A DNA stretch of 64,000 nt from Cyathus striatus (taxonomy: Eukaryota > Basidiomycota > Agaricomycetes > Agaricales > Nidulariaceae), in NCBI GenBank assembly GCA_025738555.1, contig JAOVFP010000006.1, forward strand, positions 1,116,001 to 1,180,000, read 5' to 3'. Below are positions 57,006 to 64,000 of the stretch, one piece after another. Each line of letters begins with the position of its first letter. Position 1 is the first letter of the stretch. Both the position numbers and the translations under genes were made by a program. The notes beneath the pieces were generated by a model. That model searched no databases. It saw only the letters and a list, made by a program, of their open reading frames with translations, and had not been told where the DNA came from.

Positions 57006-59339
57006 TTACATCCTCTTCTGCAGCTCCTCCTCCACCCCACCCCTCCTCAACCGATCTACAACCCTCCTCCACCTGCCGACCTCCTCATCCCTAGCGACCT
57101 CTTCGCCAAGCCACGCCTCCAACCACCTCCTCAACCTTGCATACTCGCCCTTCTCTGGGCCACCCGCAAGCGCTTCCACCAACGGCGGCTGGAGAGACAC
57201 CTCCCCAAAGAACACCAACGCCGCAGCCTGCGTCTCCTCTTTCGGCTTCAAACCAAGATGCCTCATCCACGCAAGTGCGAGTGGGATCTCAGCACTGTGC
57301 TCTATGAGCCCCAGGAGCAGAATGTACTGGTGGAAATTGTGGCTTGTCAGCTGGACGCCCGGGTAGGCGTTCACTAAGGGTAAGGACGGGGATAGGATCA
57401 AAGACGGCGGAGGTATGAATTTGTATAGGGATGGTTTCATGCTGGGCAGGAGGAAGGCCTGGTCTTCGTTTATGCTCTTACGTACTGCCCCCGCGGGGGA
57501 TTTGACATTCCATAATTCGGCACTGTGAGGAGAGGAAAAGAGGACGCGAAGGAACACTTCACGGGCAGTGTCGGTCCCCACTTGTCCGTTCCATATTCCG
57601 TGTTTATACATTTTGGCTTCGCGTGGATCTTTGCCTACCAACTCGTATATCTCCTTGATTGCATCGTCCCGCTTCTTGCTTCCTCCGCTGTCCAGAGGAG
57701 GACGGCGGGAGAAATAGAGCTTGAATTCGGCCAGGGCACCAGACACACTCATGTCCATCCGCATCGCGATCCTCGCAGCCTGGAGCACAATGTCCAAAGT
57801 AGTAGAATTAGGATGAATGCCATACAAAACAGCCATATTGTCCCAAAGGCGAAACACCACGTCCGGTCGCTGGATTTTGTTAAAGGCGGACATGATCTCG
57901 TTCATCGCCGATATCTGCATTTTCACCTTCTTCCTTCCTGGTATGTCCTCTCCAGCATATCTCTCAAGCAACCACACCCCCAGTTGTGGTTTTTCAGCCC
58001 TCATGAACGACAACACACCTACACACAGCGCTTCTTTGTCCAATGGCAAGCCTGTATTGATCATTTTGTGCGTATGCCTTTCCGCTATGATGAAGCGTTT
58101 GCGCAGGAGAAGCCCGCGGAGGAGAACGGTCCAGGTGACGATGGATGGTCTGCCGGGGAGTTTGGAGAAGGTATTGAGGAGGCGGGAGTATGGTACTGTG
58201 AGGTCTTTAGAGATGACGTTGAGGAGGGATGTCATGTCGTAGATATCGACTGAGTGTTGGCGGTGAAGGACAGGCTTGTGTGAGGATTTGACGGGAGGTG
58301 AAGAAGACTGGTTATCAGATCCCTCAGATGGTGCGGGGACATTTTTCGCTGAGAGGTCGTGTAGGAATTTGAATGCAGATGCGCGGTCTTCGAGTGCTGC
58401 AAGGTATTGGGTGTTTGCTCGTCTACGAAGGTCGTCTCTGCCTTGTAACGCATGTACGGCACCTAGATATTTTCCGGCGTCGTGTATCGCTCCATCCCTC
58501 GCGAACACGCGCAGGAAGGCCTCGAGATGCTCTTTGGTCTGCACCACGCCCTGTCTCGACATGCGGCTTTGGAGATACTTTGTCAATTCGAGGGTGACGA
58601 ATCGGTCATTCAGCAGGGTTTCATAGGTGTCTCCGCGGAGCTTCAAATAGCGGCCTTGCATGGCACTCAAGAGGCGCACTACGAGTTCGGCGTTTTCCTG
58701 CATAGGCGTAGGTTTGGCTGAGATGGACTGCAGAATGAGGTTAAAGTAGAGCTCTTCCTCCTTCCTGGTGGAGAAGGGGGTGGTGAGGAACAGGTCGACG
58801 AGAGCGTTCATAGGCTGGATGAGACTAAAGCGGGCGAGATGGAGCATGGTGAATACGAAGAGGGGCCCGCGAGTGGGGGGTGGGGTGGTGTCGATGTAGG
58901 CGTGGAAGAGGTGCAAGAGTGGGCCGAGGGCGTGGGGTGGAGTGCGCACTTTGAATGCGATGGTGTAGAGTAGAACCCAGAGTGGTATTTCCTTTTTGTC
59001 ATTCTGCTGGTCAGAAGGACGGACTTTAAATGCCCAGGTATCGAGGAGGTTGACGGCGAGCAGGATGTCGCTCTCGTATATGATGGGCTTCCACCTTCTG
59101 TACTCGTCGACGGAGACGCGCTGCCGTGCGAGAGCGAGGGACATGTCGTTCTTATGGGTGGACTTGGAGAGACAGTGGAGGAGGTGCCATAGGGGCTCGT
59201 AGGTGGGCTGCTCTCTGCGGAGGAGGTCGAGGTACCTTACGGAGTGGAGGGGGCGGGACGAGTCATGGAGACGCGCTGTGGACGAGAAGTGTCGAGCAGG
59301 ACGGGAGACATGACGGGCAAGACGAACAATGTTGCGCAT
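57006..59339 (-). CDS. Mitochondrial PPR-like protein
   Basis: Intron-free gene of 777 residues. The N-terminus is a clear mitochondrial presequence: MRNIVRLARHVSRPARHFSS, rich in Arg, Ser and His with no acids. The body is a chain of helix pairs of tetratricopeptide/pentatricopeptide style, for example KEIPLWVLLYTIAFKVRTPP, MNALVDLFLTTPFSTRKEEE, PSIVTWTVLLRGLLLRKRFI, MNEIMSAFNKIQRPDVVFRL and NSTTLDIVLQAARIAMRMDM. Such proteins bind organellar RNA or assist mitochondrial translation, so a mitochondrial RNA role is inferred. The C-terminus is Arg/Glu-rich (WRRVVDRLRRGGVEEELQKRM split at the stop). An 83-bp internal piece (58922-59004) is copied near 62445. Confidence 0.82.
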   Translation of the reverse strand: MRNIVRLARHVSRPARHFSSTARLHDSSRPLHSVRYLDLLRREQPTYEPLWHLLHCLSKSTHKNDMSLALARQRVSVDEYRRWKPIIYESDILLAVNLLDTWAFKVRPSDQQNDKKEIPLWVLLYTIAFKVRTPPHALGPLLHLFHAYIDTTPPPTRGPLFVFTMLHLARFSLIQPMNALVDLFLTTPFSTRKEEELYFNLILQSISAKPTPMQENAELVVRLLSAMQGRYLKLRGDTYETLLNDRFVTLELTKYLQSRMSRQGVVQTKEHLEAFLRVFARDGAIHDAGKYLGAVHALQGRDDLRRRANTQYLAALEDRASAFKFLHDLSAKNVPAPSEGSDNQSSSPPVKSSHKPVLHRQHSVDIYDMTSLLNVISKDLTVPYSRLLNTFSKLPGRPSIVTWTVLLRGLLLRKRFIIAERHTHKMINTGLPLDKEALCVGVLSFMRAEKPQLGVWLLERYAGEDIPGRKKVKMQISAMNEIMSAFNKIQRPDVVFRLWDNMAVLYGIHPNSTTLDIVLQAARIAMRMDMSVSGALAEFKLYFSRRPPLDSGGSKKRDDAIKEIYELVGKDPREAKMYKHGIWNGQVGTDTAREVFLRVLFSSPHSAELWNVKSPAGAVRKSINEDQAFLLPSMKPSLYKFIPPPSLILSPSLPLVNAYPGVQLTSHNFHQYILLLGLIEHSAEIPLALAWMRHLGLKPKEETQAAALVFFGEVSLQPPLVEALAGGPEKGEYARLRRWLEAWLGEEVARDEEVGRWRRVVDRLRRGGVEEELQKRM

Positions 59340-59929
59340 GCGAGTATGTCATCTGTATAATGTTAATAAATGTAAAATATGAAATAAAATAGACGGACCT
59401 GTGCTCGTGAAGGGAGAGCTGCAACGAGCCGCGACGCGGGGACGTGGATGGTTTTTCGTGGGGTAAATAGATGCAAATAAATCATGTATTCTGGCTGTAA
59501 TTTATAAATGGGTTTCACAATCCACGACTCCCAATCCAACAATTCATGTAAATGGGGCATACTCTCTTTGTAAGTGGCTTTAGCCACAGGAAAAACGTCC
59601 ATAATTTACTGGGTCAAATTGAACGGTGTGAATCTCCCCAGCTCAGCCAGCTACTATCTAATCTCCCATTCCAGCTTTGGTCAATTTTATCGTTACCATG
59701 TCCCTATCCCACGCAATCCCTACGGGTATATGCATCCGTAAGTCCTAACTTCTTCCCCATTTACCCTGCCATCCATTTTCTAGTCGGAGTCGGAGGGTGT
59801 GAATCATGTAAGATCAAACGCAACGCGAGCAAGACCAGACCGGACCAGAGACCAGGTTGAACAGAGTGGCCCCCATTTGCTTTCTGTCTTTTCAAAACTC
59901 AACATTCTGAACTTTCTCCCTATCGAATA
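59340..59929. other. Intergenic region before the RRM/RS pseudogene
   Basis: Contains the PPR-gene promoter and possible 5' debris of the pseudogene (a frame YHVPIPRNPYGYMHP at about 59690-59730 followed by a gtaagt donor). No intact gene. Confidence 0.35.
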
Positions 59930-60843
59930 GGCACATATTTGTAACCTACGATAGACTTGCTGATACTGAAGATGCACTAGTTAATATGTATGTCCCTCTT
60001 TGTTCCGCTTGGCTTCTACTCACCACATCACTGCTCTAGGCGTGGCTATGAGGTTGGAGGATTTGTTTTGAGTGTAGATGTGCGCCTACATTCCTCATAG
60101 CACGCCTACTCAGCTTCTCACACCATTTATAGTGGGCCAAGAATCCGCCCCTCGGTGGATGGGTACCATACTTATGTCGCAGGGACCGAGACGAACCTGG
60201 GGACGAGCATCCTGACCGCCCACCCCGCGACGCCGATCAAGACCGAAACCGCCGCCACAATGACCGTGACAGAGATCGTGGCGATCGCAGCCGTTACCGT
60301 TACCGTTACCGTGACCGCCGTCGCAGCCGAACCCCCGACCGCAGACGCAGTGCCTCCCCGAGCGACGCGATAAAGGCGATAGGGACAAGGACAGGGACAG
60401 GGACAGGGATAGCAATGGTGCAAAGGATCGCGCAAGGACCCCTCCCCCTCCCTCCGCTGAGAATGGCGAGTCCGATCCGGCCTCTGCGGCGGCTGATGTG
60501 TCCATTGTGGTGCCGCCTACGCAGGACAAGACCAAGAATCCGCCTTCCGGTAGATGGCGCTACGAACGACGACCCTCGCCACCCCCACGCCGCAGGGACC
60601 GCTCCCGCAGCCCCAGAAGGTGCCGAGATGACCGCCCCTTGCCACCCCCACGCCGCAGGGACCGCTCCCGCAGCCCCAGGAGGTGCCGAGATGACCGCCG
60701 TGGTGATCATGACCGCGACGGTAGAGACGACCGTCATGACCGCCCACCCCGCGAGAACAGTCAAGACCGCCGCCGCAACTATGACAGGGACGATAACCGC
60801 TATCGAAGGCGCACTGCCTCACGTGATGTGCGCGGTCGACAGT
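59930..60843 (+). pseudogene. Frameshifted RRM + RD/RS-rich splicing-factor-like pseudogene
   Basis: The first part is the second half of an RNA-recognition motif: FVTYDRLADTEDALVN, then an intron (gtatgt to ctctag), then MRGYEVGGFVLSVDV. That frame runs into a stop (RLHSS, TAG near 60102). After GPRIRPSVDGYHTY the frame must change to reach RRDRDEPGDEHPDRPPRDAD, an Arg-Asp tract, and must change again near 60365 to reach DKGDRDKDRDRDRDSNG. From there it stays open to the TAA (60843): PPPPSAENGESDPASAAADV, SGRWRYERRPSPPPRRRDRS, RSPRRCRDDR repeats and RRTASRDVRGRQ. RRM plus RD/RS tail is the plan of SR-type or RNPS1/Tra2-like splicing regulators. One stop and two shifts mean it is not a working gene unless assembly errors or missed introns explain them. 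Confidence 0.65.
60578..60700 (+). repeat. Two tandem copies of a 63-bp unit encoding RS repeats
   Basis: Two near-identical 63-bp (21-codon) units start at gccaccccca (60578 and 60641). Each encodes PPPRRRDRSRSPRRCRDDR, with only one or two base differences. This is a recent in-frame duplication inside the RS tail. Confidence 0.8.
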
Positions 60844-61394
60844 AAACGCAATTTTACAATTGCATTTCAGTATTCAGTATTTTACATGAAGCGCGGGCTG
60901 AAGTAAATGTGAGCGAAACAAATATCGTTATGTAAGATAGCGGTACAGCGTAGTAAGAGTATTCAAAGTTTCTGTAAGGAGTTATCGGAATGCAAATGGA
61001 GATTTTCAACGGTTTCGAAATGAAGCAGAGTAACAAGCAGATGGGAGAAAATCTGGGGGAAAAAATTGGAAACAAATGTTCGTAGAATTGACATCTGAAA
61101 TACGGGGTAGCGAGAAAGAAAACTTTTCGGCCGTCAATTATGCTTGCTTTTTTTCAATGGAGAAGCCATGGACAAAGAGGAGGCATAGCGGATAGTAGAA
61201 GAACCGGAGGGAGAGGCCGGGAAGGAGAGAAGGGTACAAAACTCTCGGAAGGCCGTTACCTGAACTTCCTGGTTACCAGTTTCCAACAAGAGTCCAACGA
61301 GAGTTGCGAGCGTGAGTGGGTTGTGATGGGAGAAAGGGGATGATGGCTAATGAGAACACTGGACAGTCTAAAGATGATGAGACTACTCACTCTG

Positions 61395-61996
61395 TTAGCC
61401 CCGGCGGATGTCGCCAATCACTACGACTTCCTTCCCCAACCTCTCCGGTAAACGGAATGTTACGCAAGTCACATCTCTGGCATTCTCAATATCTTGGCTG
61501 TCAGTATACACGTGTAGCATATATGGGACATGTTCATGATTATTTCCATAAAAATTAGCAACTACATTGAAGTGGGGGTTGTCGGGGGACGTATAGTCTT
61601 CGTCTACAGTGAACATATGGATGGGTTTACTGCAGTGCCGTCATCTGGTCAGCACTGATATATATTGAAATGATAGTAAAACAGGAAGACTCACTCAAAT
61701 TTAAGAGATTTGGGGTAGAACGTCCCGAAATGGGCATCTAAAGCTCGCCTAATCAAGATACCATACTGACGGGTCTCGATGAATTCATGAGTCTCATCCC
61801 CTAAGTCCAGGTTGTTGATCATATGCTCTAGCTCCTCCTCCCCAAATACGTGAGGGATGATGACGGCAGCGAAGAAAGTGGATGCCTGAACGTCGACAGT
61901 CACTAATGGTTTGGCAACAACCTGATGGGTAAAACGATAGGTGACCTTTCTTAGAGGTGGGTCAGAGTAAGTAGTAGCTGACGAGGAATGAGACAT
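61395..61996 (-). CDS. Small unknown two-exon protein
   Basis: Exons 61695-61996 and 61395-61629 give 537 nt, 178 residues, in phase across an intron with donor gtgagt and acceptor actgcag. The start is MSHSSSATTYSDPPLRKVTY. The body is mixed alpha/beta (QVVAKPLVTVDVQASTFFAA, HMINNLDLGDETHEFIETRQ, YGILIRRALDAHFGTFYPKS; then PIHMFTVDEDYTSPDNPHFN, VVANFYGNNHEHVPYMLHVY). It has no signal peptide, helix repeats or known motif. The family is not recognised. Related but broken sequence lies just upstream (62005-62400), suggesting local duplication of its 5' part. Confidence 0.6.
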
Positions 61997-62444
61997 TCTT
62001 AGTGCTACGATTGAATGAATACGCTTTTAAGTAAACGTACCAAGCGAGCGCCACATCCAGGCAGAATTGCTATGTAGACTGGTACTGTGATCGCGCGGGG
62101 TCGAGGAGGAAGGGAGGGCTCAGTACCTGACCATGAGCATCGAAATGCCAATAAAGATCGGAGGTCGTCGTGGTTGCTCATTCTGTGGGCGTTGGTGCGA
62201 TATCGGAGAAGAGTTGACCTGCTGGCCTGGGGGGGATTTCTGGAGTGGAAAGATGAATTGCTATAATTTGTGGATGACTCCACGGAATGAGACATAATGC
62301 CACAATGGCACGAATGAGATTGAGTACCATTAGCTTTTTAAGGATACGTACTAAGTGAGCCCGATATTCACCAAGAATGCAGGGCAGCATGCGCGCGGAT
62401 CTCGTTGCGAAACTCTTCAAAATGGATGCAAAGGCAACAATTAG
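61997..62444 (-). repeat. Degenerate tandem duplication of the upstream gene's 5' region
   Basis: The sequence around 61985-62065 (ggaatgagacat, a Lys-rich stretch, acgtaccaagcgag) recurs in altered form around 62285-62375 (ggaatgagacat, acgtactaagtgag). On minus, the peptides CGARLVRLLKSVF and GEYRAHLVRILKKLM are related. Neither copy holds an intact gene. Confidence 0.5.
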
Positions 62445-62527
62445 AGCCGAGGGCGTGGGGCAGAGTGCGCACTTTGAATGCGATAGTGTAGACCAGAACT
62501 CAGAGTGGTATTTCCTTTTCTTCATTC
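62445..62527 (-). repeat. 83-bp copy of an internal part of the PPR gene
   Basis: 62445-62527 matches 58922-59004, within the PPR-like gene, with about nine mismatches in 83 bp (near 89% by hand count). Both contain agtgcgcactttgaatgcga and agagtggtatttcctttt. It lies immediately before the DUF6589 fragment and is in the same orientation as the source. Confidence 0.85.
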
Positions 62528-62957
62528 GGCCTTCATCGAACTCTTGAGCTGGGTCGGCCTATCTATTTCGACAACAGCTATTAATCTAGCTGTCACAAAT
62601 CTGTCGCATGAGTCCCAACACGCCATGTGTGACTTGGGGAAGACATTTTTGGCATCATATGCGTATGATAACCTTGATACCGATTTAAAACATGGGGTGC
62701 TGACAGTGGAGAAATCCGAAGATACATTGGTACACCTTACTACTGGTACCATGATTCCACTAGAGCATGGAGTGACACTGGAGGACCTAGATTGTTCAGA
62801 ATATCTGTGGAAAAACTTATTAAATAACCCCTCTGGAAACTCTGACGATTTTACGATACCTTTCGACAAACTGCTGCACTACTTTAGCAAGTTGGAGGAG
62901 CCACATCTCTCAGGCTTTGATACACATGTAAATGGAAACAGTGTACCCTTCTTTTAA
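62526..62957 (+). pseudogene. Fragment of a DUF6589-family (transposon-associated) gene
   Basis: The open frame from 62505 enters family-like sequence at IELLSWVGLSISTTAINLAV. It continues with LGKTFLASYAYDNLDTDLKH, TVEKSEDTLVHLTTGTMIPL and EHGVTLEDLDCSEYLWKN. These are blocks I recall from DUF6589 proteins, which are repeated in many copies in Agaricomycete genomes and treated as transposon-associated. Only about 145 residues of a normally much longer protein remain and no N- or C-terminal parts are seen. The first residues come from the PPR-derived segment, so the frame is chimeric. It is most likely a captured or broken fragment. Confidence 0.7.
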
Positions 62958-64000
62958 AATTCTTCAAAGTCTTTTCGAGATTCCAGTACCAAACGTGTCG
63001 AGTGAGGAAACAGCGGGGAGGGCTGGGTTCCCGTGCTGCCTCCCGTAGAACTGTTAAAAACATATACTCCATGTTAGTACTGGTTCAAAATCCTTTTAAA
63101 CAAATAGATACATAAAAATTTACCTTTCTAAAAATGACGTTGCATCCAGCGCACGAGTAACAGAAACTCGGAACAGATAAAATGACTATTGACCAAGTCA
63201 GCACGCTATACAAAGTGTGGAGATTGAAAGAACACGGACTTACCGGGACGTTAAGACAAGAGCCCTGAGACACGAGATGCGTGACTCAGCTAGCTTCTTG
63301 AACATGAACGACGATGAGACCATGAGAGACAGAGCGGTCTTGAGTCCCCTGTTACATCTGAGATCGGATCTTACGATGGCGCTAACCGTAAATAGTGATG
63401 CACGTGACCCGTCCGCAAGCCAGTTTGAACGGTGTATTGACGCTTCGCAGGCGCTTATACGCCAATCCTTCCCGCGCGCGTTCCATAATGCACGAGTAAT
63501 TAGTATTATAAGTCTGTACCCAATACTGTACCCTTATTGTACACCATATTTACGAAAACAATACTTGTAGTTAAAATCCTCATTCATCTATTTAATATAG
63601 ACCAGTAGTATCCATAATAACATTATAATGATATGTGAGAGTTGAAGTAACAGTTCTGGAACATTTATTTTGCATTTATTGCTTTAAACTTCAGAGTGTG
63701 CATCTCATGTTGCATTCTACTAAATTAATTATATGGTGCAGATGTTTCGGTAAGATCGTTCTCATATTTAATTTACATGTAGATATATTTACATGCCGTG
63801 AATTAAAGCTCTGCTAAGCTTTGGGTATGCAAATACATGTCGTCGTTGCAGTGCACTGCTTGCGTGACTTGAGTTGCTGAAGCGAATGTTGCTGGAATCG
63901 CTGGCTCAATACCTATCTTGTATCGTATCAAGGAAATATATACCACCTGCATATGATTGTAAGTTTTGCTGCAACTTAGTTAAGATATCACATAATTACT
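62958..64000. other. Right end, no supported gene
   Basis: The DNA after the DUF6589 fragment is AT-rich with short frames. A plus-strand frame at 63217-63570 reads ERTRTYRDVKTRALRHEM and similar charged stretches but has no motif. It may be further decayed transposon sequence. Confidence 0.35.

Noticed and set aside
57525..58253. A 242-codon plus-strand frame
   Set aside because: It is antisense within the PPR-like gene, whose minus-strand protein has a clear presequence and helix repeats. The plus frame is a shadow.
60110..60764. Long minus-strand frames rich in Gly, Ala and Arg
   Set aside because: They are the complement of the Arg/Asp/Ser repeats on plus and arise from the repetitive codons, not from a gene.
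1..64000. CRISPR array, prophage, operon or bacterial origin features
   Set aside because: Spliceosomal introns run through nearly every gene and the content is eukaryotic; no regularly spaced repeats were seen.

Overview
This window is nuclear DNA from a basidiomycete fungus, most likely an Agaricomycete (mushroom or wood-rot type). The genes are cut by many short GT-AG introns (about 50-70 nt). The core eukaryotic genes sit beside families typical of Agaricomycetes: a divergent G-alpha subunit with a long insertion, a TKL kinase with an MLKL-like N-terminus, a fungal HNH-like protein and a DUF6589 fragment. There are no operons, no CRISPR array and no phage. Several gene models were checked by splicing the exons by eye and confirming that the coding length is divisible by three.

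Layout. 1-3 kb: nearly empty, one membrane-protein 3' exon. 3-6 kb: two divergent OXA1/YidC-type mitochondrial insertase paralogues, head to head over a 338-bp promoter. 6.4-8.9 kb: NHX-type Na+/H+ exchanger. 9.4-11.8 kb: 13-exon G-alpha gene with a 5-nt microexon. 12-19 kb: gene-poor, with scattered unresolved exons. 19.4-23.3 kb: Cbf1-like bHLH factor and a Set5-like methyltransferase. 23.6-24.0 kb: a 273-bp MITE beside an intron-containing tRNA. 24.4-28.0 kb: BAP31/Yet-type ER protein, divergent from Ubp6/USP14. 28.3-29.6 kb: D-amino-acid oxidase. 30.6-34.8 kb: MLKL-like/TKL kinase/C-terminal-domain protein with a probable frameshift. 35.7-41.2 kb: Lte1-like RasGEF. 42.4-45.7 kb: ASF1 and MCM10, convergent. 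46-50 kb: AT-rich DNA with two small unknown genes. 50.2-54.0 kb: eIF2-gamma and a MARCH5-like E3 ligase. 54.3-55.9 kb: degenerate HNH-like gene. 57.0-59.3 kb: PPR-like mitochondrial protein. 59.9-64 kb: decayed, rearranged DNA holding a frameshifted RRM/RS-domain pseudogene, a small unknown gene with a broken duplicate of its 5' end, a copy of 83 bp of the PPR gene, and a DUF6589 fragment.

Functionally the window mixes housekeeping (mitochondrial insertion, proteasomal deubiquitination, translation initiation, replication and chromatin) with signalling (G-alpha, RasGEF, TKL kinase). S-phase genes MCM10 and ASF1 both carry an MluI cell-cycle box upstream. CACGTG elements, the sites bound by Cbf1-type bHLH proteins, occur in several promoters and inside intron 1 of the window's own Cbf1-like gene. 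The most unusual items are the three-domain TKL protein, the G-alpha microexon with its altered catalytic Gln position, and the MITE/tRNA junction.
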